From Nonomuraea guangzhouensis (GTDB lineage: Bacteria; Actinomycetota; Actinomycetes; Streptosporangiales; Streptosporangiaceae): a stretch of DNA of 64,000 bases. The stretch covers positions 1 through 64,000 of the forward strand of contig NZ_JAHKRM010000041.1 in NCBI RefSeq assembly GCF_019396345.1. The letters run 5' to 3'. The notes beneath the pieces were generated by a model. The model did no database searches. It worked only from the letters and a program-made list of their open reading frames with translations, and was not told the origin of the DNA. The position numbers and the translations under genes were made by a program. Below are positions 32,387 to 43,365 of this stretch, in pieces; within the stretch, counting starts at the first letter, position 1; every line of letters begins with the position of its first letter.

Positions 32387-33760
32387 TCAGTCGAAGGAGT
32401 TCGAGATCTCGTGCCACCCGCCGGGCGCGATCTTCTCGGCCTCCTTGGGCCCCCAGCTGCCCTTCGGGTACGGCAGCGGCCGGTCCGGCAGGTCGAGGAT
32501 CGGCTGGACGATCCGCCACGACTCCTCCACCAGGTCGAACCGGGCGAACCGCCGGGGATCGCCGCTCCCGGCGTCGGCCAGGATCCGCTGGTAGGCAGCC
32601 TCCATCGGCCCGAACACCTTGGTGAAGTCGACGCTCACCGGCACCACCCGGGTCCGTTGCAGGCCGGGCTCCTTGGCCAGCACGTCGAACGTCACCCCGG
32701 CGTCGGGCTGCAGCCGGAACCTGACCAGGTTGGGGCTCAGGTTCGGGTCGTGCTCGAACAGCGTGACCGGCGGCTTGCGCAGCTCGGCGACGATCTCCAG
32801 GTCGGTCACCGGCAGCGCCTTGCCGGAGCGGATGCAGAACGGCACCCCGGCCCACCGCCAGTTGTCGACGTAGGCGCGCAGCGCGACGAACGTCTCGGTG
32901 GTCGAGTCCTTCTTGACGCCCTCGGTGTCGAGGTAGCCGTCGTACTGGCCGCGTACCACGTCGTCGGGCTTGACTGCCTGCACGGCGCGCAGCACCCGCC
33001 ACTTCTCGTCCAGCATGGCGCGGGCGTCCTTGGACGGCGGCGGGTCCATGGCCAGGATGGCGAGAAGTTGCAGCAGGTGGTTCTGGACGACGTCGCGGAT
33101 CGCGCCGTTGGCGTCGTAGAAGGCGCCCCGGTCGGCCACGTCGAAGTCCTCGGCCATGGTGATCTGGATGCTGCGGATGTAGTTGCGGTTCCAGATGGGC
33201 TCGAGCAGCATGTTGGCGAACCTGAACACCATGAGGTCCTCGACCGGCTCCTTGCCCAGGAAGTGGTCGACCCGGCGCAGGTGGTCCTCGTCGAAGTACT
33301 TCAGCAACTCGGCGTTGAGCGCCCGGGCCGAGTCCAGGTCGCTGCCGAACGGCTTCTCCACGACGAGCCTGGCGTCCCGGTTGAGGCCCTCCGCGGCCAG
33401 CCCCTCGGCCACGGGCTCGAACAGCGCGGGCGGCACGGCCAGGTAGTGGACCAGGAATCCCTTGCCCGCCACCTCGTCGCTGAGCCGGGCGAACGTCGCG
33501 GCGTCGCGATAGTCGCCCGACACCAGCCGCAGGTTGCCCGCCAGCTTGTCGAACGCCGCGTCCCGCACGCCGCCGCACGCCGCGCGGGCGTGCTCGCGCA
33601 GCCCGTCGAGGTCCAGGTCGGTCTTGGCCACGCCGATGATCGGCAGATCGAACTCGCCTCTGGCGGTGAGCTGATAGAGGGCGGGCAGGAGCATCTTGCG
33701 CGCGAGGTCACCGGTGACGCCGAACAGGACGAGCGCGCCCGCGCTCTGGGTCACCTCCAC
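32387..33760 (-). CDS. zwf: Glucose-6-phosphate dehydrogenase
   Basis: 457 residues. Oxidises glucose-6-phosphate to 6-phosphogluconolactone with NADP+. GVTGDLARK nucleotide-binding loop near the start, VEKPFG, and the substrate and catalytic motif RRVDHFLGKEPVED with its His. The GTG start at 33760 is one base after the pgi stop; GTG at 33754 with GGTGGAG upstream is an alternative. The coupling of pgi and zwf points to control of hexose-phosphate flux toward the pentose phosphate and phosphoketolase routes. Confidence 0.94.
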   Translation of the reverse strand: MEVTQSAGALVLFGVTGDLARKMLLPALYQLTARGEFDLPIIGVAKTDLDLDGLREHARAACGGVRDAAFDKLAGNLRLVSGDYRDAATFARLSDEVAGKGFLVHYLAVPPALFEPVAEGLAAEGLNRDARLVVEKPFGSDLDSARALNAELLKYFDEDHLRRVDHFLGKEPVEDLMVFRFANMLLEPIWNRNYIRSIQITMAEDFDVADRGAFYDANGAIRDVVQNHLLQLLAILAMDPPPSKDARAMLDEKWRVLRAVQAVKPDDVVRGQYDGYLDTEGVKKDSTTETFVALRAYVDNWRWAGVPFCIRSGKALPVTDLEIVAELRKPPVTLFEHDPNLSPNLVRFRLQPDAGVTFDVLAKEPGLQRTRVVPVSVDFTKVFGPMEAAYQRILADAGSGDPRRFARFDLVEESWRIVQPILDLPDRPLPYPKGSWGPKEAEKIAPGGWHEISNSFD

Positions 33761-33761
33761 C

Positions 33762-35393
<1,632 letters not shown>

Positions 35394-35464
35394 TCTTCCT
35401 CCTGATGCCGTCAAGCCGATCACATTAGTCCCGTATCCGGGAAGATATCGCGCGGTACTCCAGG

Positions 35465-37171
35465 TCAGTGGGATTCCCTGCCCACGGCGTCCCCACTCGA
35501 ACCTGTCAGGAAGTCCAGGTCGACGCCCTTGTCCGCCTGCATGACGTGGTCGACGTACAGGCGCTCCCAGCCGCGGAGCGGGGCGGCGTACCCGGTCACG
35601 ACCGGCTTCCTGGCCGCCAGCTCGGCGGCGGGGAGGTCGACGTCGAGGCGTCTGGCCGCGACGTCGAGGACGATCGGGTCGCCGGTCCGCACCCGGGCGA
35701 GCGGCCCGCCGGCCGCCGCCTCGGGCGCGGTGTGCAGCACGACCGTGCCGTACGCGGTGCCGCTCATCCGGGCGTCGCTGACGCGGACCATATCGCGCAC
35801 GCCCTTGGCCAGCAGTTTCGCGGGCAGCGGCAGGTTGCCGACCTCGGGCATGCCCGGGTAGCCCTTGGGTCCGCAGCCGCGCAGCACCAGCACCGACGTC
35901 TCGTCGACGTCCAGGTCCGGCGAGTCGAGCCGGGCGTTGAGGTCCTCGACGCTGTCGAACACGACTGCCCGGCCGCGGTGGCTGAGCAGTTCGGGCGAGG
36001 CGGCGGCGGGCTTGATCACCGCGCCGTCCGGCGCGAGGTTGCCGCGCAGCACCGCGATCCCGGCGTCGGGCAGCAGCGGGTCGGCGCGCCGGCGGATGAC
36101 GCTCTCGTCCCAGATCTCCGCGCCGGCGAGGTGCGCCACGAGCGGCCGGCCGGTGACGGTCAGCGCCGCCGGGTCGAGCAGGTCCTCGACCTCCTTCAGC
36201 ACGGCCGCCAGCCCGCCCGCCCTGAACAGGTCGTCCATCAGGTGCCGCCCAGCGGGCTGGAGGTCGGCCAGCAGCGGCACCCCGCGGCCGGTCCGGTCGA
36301 AGTCGTCCAGCTCCAGCTCGACGCCGAGGCGTCCGGCGATGGCCAGCAGGTGCACGACGGCGTTCGTGGAGCCGCCGATCGCGGCCAGCGTCACGATCGC
36401 GTTGCGGAACGAGCCCCTGGTCATCACCTGGCTCGGCCGGCGTCCCTGCTTGACCAGCTCGACGGCCAGGCGGCCGGTCTCGTGGGAGCGTTCGAGCAGC
36501 CGGCTGTCGGGGGCGGGGGTGCCCGCCGTGCCGGGGAGCGTCATGCCGAGGGCCTCGGCCATGCAGGCCATGGTGGAGGCGGTGCCCATCGTGTTGCAGT
36601 GGCCGCGGCTGCGGATCATCGACGACTCGGAGCGCAGGAACGCCTCGCCGGAGAGCGTCCCCGCGCGTACCTCCTCGCTGAGCCGCCACACGTCGGTGCC
36701 GCAGCCGAGCGGAACGCCACGGAAGTGGCCGGTCAGCATCGGGCCGCCGGGCACCACCACGGCGGGCAGGTCGACCGAGGAGGCGGCCATCAGCAGCGCC
36801 GGGATGGTCTTGTCGCAGCCGCCGAGCAGCACCACGCCGTCGATCGGGTTGGCGCGCAGCATCTCCTCGGTGGCCATGGCGGCCAGGTTGCGCCAGAGCA
36901 TCGCGGTGGGCCGGACGTTGGTCTCGCCGAGGGAGACGACGGGCAGGTTGAGCGGGACGCCGCCGGCCGCCCACACGCCCTGTTCGACGCTGTCGGCCAC
37001 CTCGTCGAGATGGGAGTTGCACGGGGTGAGGTCGGAGGCGGTGTTCGCGATCGCGATGTGCGGATGGTCCCCGTCGAACGCGGCGTCCGGCAGGCCGCGG
37101 CGCATCCAGGCGCGATGGATGTAGGAGTTGCGGTCATTGCCCGAGTACCAGCGTGAGCTGCGGAGCGGCAT
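35465..37171 (-). CDS. IlvD/Edd-family sugar-acid dehydratase
   Basis: 568 residues. Fe-S dependent dehydratase of the dihydroxy-acid/phosphogluconate/aldonic-acid dehydratase family. Cysteine ligand candidates lie in the LTPCNSH, VLLGGCDKTIPA and SRGHCNTMGTAS blocks, and MSGTAYGTVVLHTAPE is the C-terminal signature. The opening RSSRWYSGNDRNSYIHRAWMRRGLPD is typical of the L-arabonate/xylonate dehydratase branch, not of the branched-chain amino-acid enzyme. Together with the arabinose-directed glycosidases 12 kb away, a role in oxidative pentose or hexose degradation is plausible. ATG at 37171 has GAGGGC upstream. First gene of a possible dehydratase-pgi-zwf-GH36 transcript. Confidence 0.88.
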   Translation of the reverse strand: MPLRSSRWYSGNDRNSYIHRAWMRRGLPDAAFDGDHPHIAIANTASDLTPCNSHLDEVADSVEQGVWAAGGVPLNLPVVSLGETNVRPTAMLWRNLAAMATEEMLRANPIDGVVLLGGCDKTIPALLMAASSVDLPAVVVPGGPMLTGHFRGVPLGCGTDVWRLSEEVRAGTLSGEAFLRSESSMIRSRGHCNTMGTASTMACMAEALGMTLPGTAGTPAPDSRLLERSHETGRLAVELVKQGRRPSQVMTRGSFRNAIVTLAAIGGSTNAVVHLLAIAGRLGVELELDDFDRTGRGVPLLADLQPAGRHLMDDLFRAGGLAAVLKEVEDLLDPAALTVTGRPLVAHLAGAEIWDESVIRRRADPLLPDAGIAVLRGNLAPDGAVIKPAAASPELLSHRGRAVVFDSVEDLNARLDSPDLDVDETSVLVLRGCGPKGYPGMPEVGNLPLPAKLLAKGVRDMVRVSDARMSGTAYGTVVLHTAPEAAAGGPLARVRTGDPIVLDVAARRLDVDLPAAELAARKPVVTGYAAPLRGWERLYVDHVMQADKGVDLDFLTGSSGDAVGRESH

Positions 37172-37209
37172 GCCCTCATCCTGACATTCCGCTAAATGAG
37201 GATGAAACC

Positions 37210-37277
37210 GGCGGCCCGCGCAGGGGCACGGGCCGCCGGGGGCGTGATCTCACCGGCCGCCGGAGCGTGAGATCACG
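37210..37277 (-). terminator. Two tandem hairpins
   Basis: Stem 1 is CGTGATCTCAC (37243-37253) / GTGAGATCACG (37267-37277), 11 perfect bp. Stem 2 is GGCGGCCCG (37210-37218) / CGGGCCGCC (37229-37237), 9 perfect bp. They follow the regulator gene that ends at 37342 and precede the dehydratase start, so they should separate the two transcripts. Confidence 0.7.
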
Positions 37278-37304
37278 ATCCAGGGTGGATCTATCTGTTA
37301 AGGC

Positions 37305-37344
37305 GTTCCATCAAGTTCCATCCAGTGCCATCCCGTTCCATTCA
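37305..37344. repeat. Four tandem 10-bp repeats
   Basis: Consensus GTTCCATCCA, copies at 37305, 37315, 37325 and 37335 with one to three mismatches. They begin at the stop codon of the regulator gene (37342-37344) and lie about 130-170 bp upstream of the dehydratase start. The period equals one helical turn. Confidence 0.75.
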
Positions 37345-39225
37345 CGCTGGGTGATAACTGCATCGCACCCCCGTCTGTACGGCCGAGCGCAGCCGCTCCC
37401 CGATGACCGCGTCGGCCTCGCCGATGCGTACCAGGGCCCGCCTGATGGCCTTGCCCACGGCGATCCTGGCCCGCTCCTCGCTCCCCGCGAACTGGCGCGT
37501 CCGCCCGGCCAGCCCGGTGGCGGCGGCCAGCTCGTCGATCAGCCAGTCGCGCTCGGCCCGCAGCGTGGCGGCCCGCTGGAGATCGTTCATCTCCTCCAGT
37601 TCGTCGATCTCGGCCTGCAGTCCGGACAGCCGCCGCTTGTAGGTCTGCCTGGCCTGCTCGTCCAGCACCGGCTGGGCGGACTCGGCGGCCTCGCTCGCCA
37701 CCGCGCCGGCGGCCAGGTCCACGGCCGGGATCTCCCGGCCGGGGTTGGCCAGCAGGGTCGCCAGGTGGGCCATGCCGACGATGTGGTCGACGAGCACGGA
37801 CCGGCCGTCCAGCTCGATCCGCCACTTGCGGCCACGGCGCACGCAGACGACCTCCGCCGGTGGCATCGGGCAGTCGGCGGGCAGCGTCATGCCCATCGAC
37901 GCGGCCTCCTGCCGGGCCAGTGCCAGGATCCTGCGCGACTCCTCGGTCCCGCGCAGGGCCTGACCGAGCCGCAGGCGGGACAGCGCGACGGCGGGCCAGT
38001 GCCCGAGCGCCAGGTTCTCGTGCACGGCGGCCCGCAGGTGGATGATCGCCTTGTCGATCTCGCCACAGGTCAGCATGGCCACGCCGAGCGGATGGTGAAC
38101 CGAGCCGAGGCAGGTGACACCCAGGCTGACGATGACGGGCAGCCGCTCGAAGGGGCGGAGCACGGCGTAGATCTCGGCCGCCGTGGCCGCGTCGCCGAGC
38201 AGGTACGCCGCCTCGATCCCGCCGTACATCGAGATGAGCCAGGTACTGGAGCGAGGCAGCACCGTCAGATCCTGACCGCGCAGCCGGGCCAGCGCTCCCG
38301 CCGCCAGCCGCCGCTCCCCCGCCGTGGCCGCGGACACCGCGAGCACCGCCAGCAACGACCTGTCCACCGCGCTGAGGTCCGGCGAGTTGACCATGTCCGT
38401 CACCATCGGGACGAGCTCGGCGACGCGTCCCTGATACCAGCGGATGGCCGCGATCTGACCCGCGTACCAGCCCGCGCTGTCGATGTCGCCGGCGGCCGCT
38501 CCCCGATCGGCGCAGGCGCCGGCCATCGCCTCGGCCTCCGACAGCCGGCCGCCCCTGATGCTGAGCATGACCTCCATCGCGTCCACGACGAACCCGACCG
38601 CCAGGTGGTCCTCCTTGGACAGCAGCCCGCGCAGCTCCACCAGTGCCCGCTCGGCGTGCGGGTCGGCGGCCAGCACCAGGTCCACGGTCCGCCAGAGCAG
38701 CCCCATCAGCAGATCGCCTCGGCGCCCCGTCCGCTGCGCCTCCTCGATCAGCTCCTGGGCCAGCGCCAGGCGTAAGGCGCCGTGCTCGGGCCCCAGAACG
38801 CAGTGGTGGGCCAGGCTCAGCGCCTCGGCCAGCGCGACGGCGTCGCCGGCTCGCCTGGCCTCCTCGACCATGGCCAGGATCCGGTCGTACCCGCCGCTGC
38901 GGTAGTCGTCCTCGCCGGCCAGCCGTACCCGCAGCCGTAACGCCAGCGAGGACTGTGGTCCGACCAACGCCAGAGCCTGGCGCTGGCGGGTGCGCACCAC
39001 GGCCGCCTCGGCCGCGGTCCGATGCTCGTGCACCCACAGGCCGCCCAGCCCGAGCGCGGCCCGCGCCATGCCGTCCGTGTCACCCTGCTGTTCGGCCTCC
39101 TGATAGGCGATGTCGAACCACCGGCGGGCCGCCCGCAGGCTGCCCTCCACATATAGTGCGTGCTCTCCCGACAGCAACGACATCTCAATGCCGTCGCGTA
39201 CGGCCAATCCCCGCGACCCGCCCAT
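37342..39225 (-). CDS. TPR-like regulatory protein lacking ATPase and HTH domains
   Basis: 627 residues. Residues about 10-440 are helical repeats (for example RRWFDIAYQEAEQQGDTDGMARAALGLGGLWV; ALSLAHHCVLG) similar to the TPR region of large LuxR/AfsR-class regulators. The last about 170 residues (LVDHIVGMAHLATLLANPGREIP, LDEQARQTYKRRL, LRAERDWLIDELAAATGL, SVQTG-like RSAVQTGVRCSYHP) form a C-terminal module also found at the end of actinobacterial adenylate-cyclase and AAA-type regulators. No P-loop or helix-turn-helix is present. ATG at 39225 has GGAGGA 6 bp upstream. An RsbW-like kinase gene lies 132 bp upstream on the same strand. Confidence 0.8.
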   Translation of the reverse strand: MGGSRGLAVRDGIEMSLLSGEHALYVEGSLRAARRWFDIAYQEAEQQGDTDGMARAALGLGGLWVHEHRTAAEAAVVRTRQRQALALVGPQSSLALRLRVRLAGEDDYRSGGYDRILAMVEEARRAGDAVALAEALSLAHHCVLGPEHGALRLALAQELIEEAQRTGRRGDLLMGLLWRTVDLVLAADPHAERALVELRGLLSKEDHLAVGFVVDAMEVMLSIRGGRLSEAEAMAGACADRGAAAGDIDSAGWYAGQIAAIRWYQGRVAELVPMVTDMVNSPDLSAVDRSLLAVLAVSAATAGERRLAAGALARLRGQDLTVLPRSSTWLISMYGGIEAAYLLGDAATAAEIYAVLRPFERLPVIVSLGVTCLGSVHHPLGVAMLTCGEIDKAIIHLRAAVHENLALGHWPAVALSRLRLGQALRGTEESRRILALARQEAASMGMTLPADCPMPPAEVVCVRRGRKWRIELDGRSVLVDHIVGMAHLATLLANPGREIPAVDLAAGAVASEAAESAQPVLDEQARQTYKRRLSGLQAEIDELEEMNDLQRAATLRAERDWLIDELAAATGLAGRTRQFAGSEERARIAVGKAIRRALVRIGEADAVIGERLRSAVQTGVRCSYHPA

Positions 39226-39357
39226 AGGCGTCCTCCGCACCCCGTTGTGGCCGCACACGTTCAACGCGTACGTCCAGCGACTGCGGCCCCCCATCGCTAT
39301 GACGGATGCTAACCGAATGAGGTTCAACTGGATGGCATCACATTCAACTAAATCGGC

Positions 39358-39765
39358 TCAAGGGATTTTTATCGCGATCCGTACGGCGGTGCCATCCGGT
39401 CCGGTGGTGATGGCCACGCGGTCGGCCAGGCGGCGCATCATCCAAATCCCCCAGTGGCCGCGTGTCGCGGGCACGGGCGGGTCGGTCTTCGGGTCGGTCT
39501 TCGGGTCGGTCTTCGCGAGGTAGTGGGACGGCAGGCCGGGGCCGGAGTCGCGGACCTCGCAGAGCAGGCTCACGCCCTCGCGCCACAGGCGGAGCCGCCC
39601 ATGGCCGCCGCCGTGGAGGAGCACGTTGGCCACCGCCTCGTTCACCACGATCACGAGGTCGGCGGCGCGTTCACCGCGCAGGCCGTGCTCGTCCGCGAGC
39701 CTGTACGCGGCGTGGCGCGCCCGCGCCAGATCGCCCTCGGTGAAGTCCATCGCGAACGCGTCCAT
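39358..39765 (-). CDS. RsbW-like ATP-binding protein with KTDP repeat
   Basis: 135 residues, GHKL ATPase fold: N box VIVVNEAVANVLLHGGG, G1 box VRDSGPGLPSHYL, G2 region RGHWGIWMMRRLADRV. An Asp-rich insertion made of three successive KTDP units lies between G1 and G2, encoded by three copies of a 12-bp repeat (39481-39516 area), in the ATP-lid. ATG at 39765 fits the start of relatives (MDAFAMDF); its ribosome site is poor. Probably a partner-switching kinase; with the TPR-like gene downstream it may form a signalling pair. Confidence 0.8.
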   Translation of the reverse strand: MDAFAMDFTEGDLARARHAAYRLADEHGLRGERAADLVIVVNEAVANVLLHGGGHGRLRLWREGVSLLCEVRDSGPGLPSHYLAKTDPKTDPKTDPPVPATRGHWGIWMMRRLADRVAITTGPDGTAVRIAIKIP

Positions 39766-39873
39766 CGTGCGGAGCCCCCTTGACCTCTCGGCCCGCCGGC
39801 ATGACTTCACTTCTGCCACAGGAAGCGGCTTCTAATCTGGTTGAGCGGCCTTTCTGGAGGAATCAGCAAAGGC

Positions 39874-42177
39874 ATGGAGCGAATAGATGCCTACTGGCGC
39901 GCCGCGAACTATCTGGCGGTGGGCCAGATATATCTGCTGGACAATCCACTACTTACAACGCCATTGACCCCAGAACACATCAAACCCCGTCTGCTGGGCC
40001 ATTGGGGCACCACACCAGGACTGAACTTCTGCTTCGCCCACCTCAACCGCATCATCCGCGAACGCGACCAGGACCTGATCTACATCGCCGGCCCCGGCCA
40101 CGGCGGCCCCGGCGCGGTGGCGCACGCCTGGCTGGAAGGCACCTACTCCGAGCGCTACCCGGACATCTCCCAGGACGCGGCCGGGATGCGGCGGCTGTTC
40201 CGGCAGTTCTCCTTCCCCGGCGGCATCCCCAGCCATGTCGCCCCGGAGACACCCGGCTCCATCCACGAAGGCGGCGAGCTGGGCTACTCCCTCGCCCACG
40301 CCTACGGCGCCGCCTTCGACAACCCCGGCCTGGTCGTGGCCTGCGTCATTGGCGACGGCGAAGCCGAGACGGGGCCCCTGGCCGCCAGCTGGCACTCCAA
40401 CAAGCTCCTTGATCCCACCCGCGACGGCGCGGTGCTGCCGATCCTGCACCTGAACGGCTACAAAATCGCCAACCCCACCGTCCTGGCCCGCATCCCCACG
40501 CAGACGCTGGTCTCGCTCATGGAGGGCTACGGCTACCGCCCCCACCTGGTCGGCCCCGACCACCAGGAGATGGCCGACACGCTCGACACCGTCTTCGACC
40601 AGATCACCGACTTCCAGCAGGGCCGGTCCGACCGGCTCCCCATGATCATCCTGCGCACCCCGAAAGGCTGGACCGGGCCCGGAGTCGTGGACGGGCTGCC
40701 GGTGGAGGGCACCTGGCGGGCCCACCAGGTGCCGCTGGCCAAGGTACGGGAGAACCCCGAGCACCTGGCGATGCTGGAGGAGTGGATGCGCTCCTACCGC
40801 CCCGAGGAGCTGTTCGACGACGACGGCCGCCCAGTGGCGTCGATCCTGGAGACGGTGCCCCCGGGCAACCGCAGGATGAGCGCCAACCCGCACACCAACG
40901 GCGGCGAACTCCTCGAACCCCTCCGGCTGCCCGACTTCCGCGACCACGCCGTCGAGGTCAAAGCGCCCGCCACCCAGTCCACCGAACCCACCAAGGCGCT
41001 CGGCAGGCTGCTGCGCGACGTGATCACCGCCAACCCGCGTACCTTCCGCCTGATGGGACCGGACGAGACCGCTTCCAACCGCCTGTCGGCCGTGTTCGAG
41101 GTCACCGACCGGGCCTGGAACGCCCAGCTCGAACCGACCGACGAGAACCTGGCCCCCGGCGGCCGGGTCATGGAGGTGCTGAGCGAGCACCTGTGCCAAG
41201 GCTGGCTCGAGGGATACCTGCTGACCGGCCGGCACGGACTGTTCAACTGCTACGAGGCGTTCATCCACATCATCGATGCCATGTTCAACCAGCACGCCAA
41301 ATGGCTGGAGTCCTCCCAGAAGATCCCCTGGCGGCGGCCCATCGCCTCGCTCACCTACCTGCTGTCCTCGCACGTCTGGCGGCAGGACCACAACGGCTTC
41401 TCCCACCAGGACCCCGGCTTCCTGGACGTCGTGGTCAACAAGAAGGCGTCCGTGGTGCGCGTCTACCTGCCGCCCGATGCCAACACGCTGCTGTCGGTCG
41501 GCGACCACTGCCTGCGCTCACGCGACTACATCAACGTCATCGTGGCCGGCAAGCAGCCGGTACTCGACCTGTTCACCATGGACGAGGCCATCGCCCACTG
41601 CACCCGCGGCCTGGGCATCCTGCCCTGGGCCTCCAGCGACCAGGGCAACGACCCCGACGTCGTCCTCGCCTGCGCCGGCGACGTCCCCACCCTGGAGACC
41701 CTGGCCGCCGCCGCCCTGCTCCACGAACACCTGCCCGACCTCCGCGTCCGCGTCATCAACGTCGTCGACCTCATGCGCCTGCAACCACCCTCAGAACACC
41801 CGCACGGCCTCCCCGACGCCGAATACGACACCCTGTTCACCACCGACAAGCCGGTCATCTTCAACTTCCACGGCTACCCCTCGCTCATCCACCGGCTCAC
41901 CTACCGCCGCCACGGCCACGCCAACCTGCACGTCCGCGGCTACAAGGAGGAAGGCACCACCACCACGCCCTTCGACATGGCCATGCTCAACGACATCGAC
42001 CGCTTCCACCTGGTCATGGACGTCATCGACCGCACCCCTGGGCTCGGCGCCACCCAGGCCCACCTGCGCCAGCGGATGACCGACGCCCGCCTGCGCGCCC
42101 GCGCCCACACCCGTGAGCACGGCGAGGACGCGCCCGACATCCGGGAGTGGACGTGGCCGGACAGATTCTCGTCCTGA
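39874..42177 (+). CDS. xfp: Phosphoketolase (xylulose-5-P/fructose-6-P)
   Basis: 767 residues, thiamine-diphosphate enzyme that splits xylulose-5-phosphate or fructose-6-phosphate with phosphate into acetyl phosphate and a triose or tetrose phosphate. Signatures: YWRAANYLAVGQIYLLDNPLL, LLGHWGTTPGLNF, GPGHGGPG, the ThDP motif VIGDGEAETGPLA, and RTPKGWTGP. ATG at 39874 fits the conserved start; CTGGAGGAA lies 12-15 bp upstream and AAAGG lies adjacent. The end overlaps ackA by 25 bp, so acetyl phosphate is passed to acetate kinase. Confidence 0.95.
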   Translation: MERIDAYWRAANYLAVGQIYLLDNPLLTTPLTPEHIKPRLLGHWGTTPGLNFCFAHLNRIIRERDQDLIYIAGPGHGGPGAVAHAWLEGTYSERYPDISQDAAGMRRLFRQFSFPGGIPSHVAPETPGSIHEGGELGYSLAHAYGAAFDNPGLVVACVIGDGEAETGPLAASWHSNKLLDPTRDGAVLPILHLNGYKIANPTVLARIPTQTLVSLMEGYGYRPHLVGPDHQEMADTLDTVFDQITDFQQGRSDRLPMIILRTPKGWTGPGVVDGLPVEGTWRAHQVPLAKVRENPEHLAMLEEWMRSYRPEELFDDDGRPVASILETVPPGNRRMSANPHTNGGELLEPLRLPDFRDHAVEVKAPATQSTEPTKALGRLLRDVITANPRTFRLMGPDETASNRLSAVFEVTDRAWNAQLEPTDENLAPGGRVMEVLSEHLCQGWLEGYLLTGRHGLFNCYEAFIHIIDAMFNQHAKWLESSQKIPWRRPIASLTYLLSSHVWRQDHNGFSHQDPGFLDVVVNKKASVVRVYLPPDANTLLSVGDHCLRSRDYINVIVAGKQPVLDLFTMDEAIAHCTRGLGILPWASSDQGNDPDVVLACAGDVPTLETLAAAALLHEHLPDLRVRVINVVDLMRLQPPSEHPHGLPDAEYDTLFTTDKPVIFNFHGYPSLIHRLTYRRHGHANLHVRGYKEEGTTTTPFDMAMLNDIDRFHLVMDVIDRTPGLGATQAHLRQRMTDARLRARAHTREHGEDAPDIREWTWPDRFSS

Positions 42178-43340
42178 ACACCGGCTCCTCCTCCATCAAG
42201 TACGAGCTGGTGGACGTGGAGTCGCGGGCCCGCCCGGCCAGGGGGCTGGTGGAGCGGATCGGCGAGGAGGAGGGGCGGCTGACGCATCACGCCGGTGACG
42301 GCCCGCCGTACGAGCGGAAGGAACGCTTCGGCGATCACGCGGAGGGGCTGGCCGCCGTGCTGGCGGCTTTCACCGACGCGGGGCCCGCGCTCGATCCGGT
42401 GGCGGTGGGGCATCGGGTGGTGCACGGCGGGACCCGCTTCCGGGAGGCGGTCCTGGTGGACGACGACGTGATCGGCGCCATCGACGCCCTGTCGCCGCTC
42501 GCGCCGCTGCACAATCCGGTGAACCTCACCGGCATCCGGGTGGCCCGCGAGGCCTTTCCCGGCGTGCCGCAGGTGGCCGTGTTCGACACCGCCTTCCACC
42601 GGACGCTGCCGCCCGAGGCGTACACCTACGCCGTCCCGCTCGACTGGCGTGACCGGCTCGGCGTGCGGCGGTACGGCTTCCACGGCACCTCCTGCGCGTA
42701 CGTGTCGGCGCGGGCGGCGGCGCTGCTGGAGCGAGATCCGGCGCGGACGAACCTGATCGTGCTGCACCTCGGCAACGGCGCGAGCGCCACCGCGATCGAG
42801 GGCGGCCGCAGCGTCGACACCTCCATGGGGCTGACGCCGCTGGAGGGGCTGGTCATGGGCACCCGTTCCGGCGACGTGGACCCCGCGCTGCCCGGCTACC
42901 TGGCCCGCGCGGGGGGCATGGACGTCGCGCGGACGGAGGAGGAGCTGTCGCGCCGCAGCGGCCTGCTCGCGCTCGCCGGCACCGGCGACATGCGAGAGGC
43001 CCGGCACCGCGCCGGCGAAGGCGACGAGCGGGCGCGGCTCGCGCTGGACATCTACGGCCGCCGGATCAGGAAGTACGTCGGGGCCTACTACGCGCTGCTC
43101 GGCCGGGTGGACGCGATCGTGTTCACGGGCGGCGTAGGCGAACACGACCCGGCCACCCGCGCCGCCGCGCTGACCGGGCTGAACCGCCTCGGCATCACCC
43201 TGGACCCCACGCGCAACGAGGCCGCCGAGACGGACGAGTGCTGGGTGTCCGCACCGGAGTCGGAGGTGGCCGTGCTGGTCGTACCCACCGACGAGGAATG
43301 GGAGATCGCCCGCGAGGCGCTCGCACTGATCCGTCTGTGA
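42153..43340 (+). CDS. ackA: Acetate kinase
   Basis: 395 residues. Converts acetyl phosphate and ADP to acetate and ATP. Signatures: VLNTGSSSIKYEL, GHRVVHGG, FDTAFHRTLPPEAYTY, YGFHGTSCAYVS, LHLGNGASATAIEGGRSVDTSMG and VFTGGVGEH. GTG at 42153 is chosen because GGGAG lies 6 bp before it; GTG at 42147 is possible. Overlaps the phosphoketolase gene: together they form the energy-yielding end of a phosphoketolase shunt. Confidence 0.96.
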   Translation: MAGQILVLNTGSSSIKYELVDVESRARPARGLVERIGEEEGRLTHHAGDGPPYERKERFGDHAEGLAAVLAAFTDAGPALDPVAVGHRVVHGGTRFREAVLVDDDVIGAIDALSPLAPLHNPVNLTGIRVAREAFPGVPQVAVFDTAFHRTLPPEAYTYAVPLDWRDRLGVRRYGFHGTSCAYVSARAAALLERDPARTNLIVLHLGNGASATAIEGGRSVDTSMGLTPLEGLVMGTRSGDVDPALPGYLARAGGMDVARTEEELSRRSGLLALAGTGDMREARHRAGEGDERARLALDIYGRRIRKYVGAYYALLGRVDAIVFTGGVGEHDPATRAAALTGLNRLGITLDPTRNEAAETDECWVSAPESEVAVLVVPTDEEWEIAREALALIRL

Positions 43341-43365
43341 CCTGTGCTCTTGACGGTGAGCTCGA

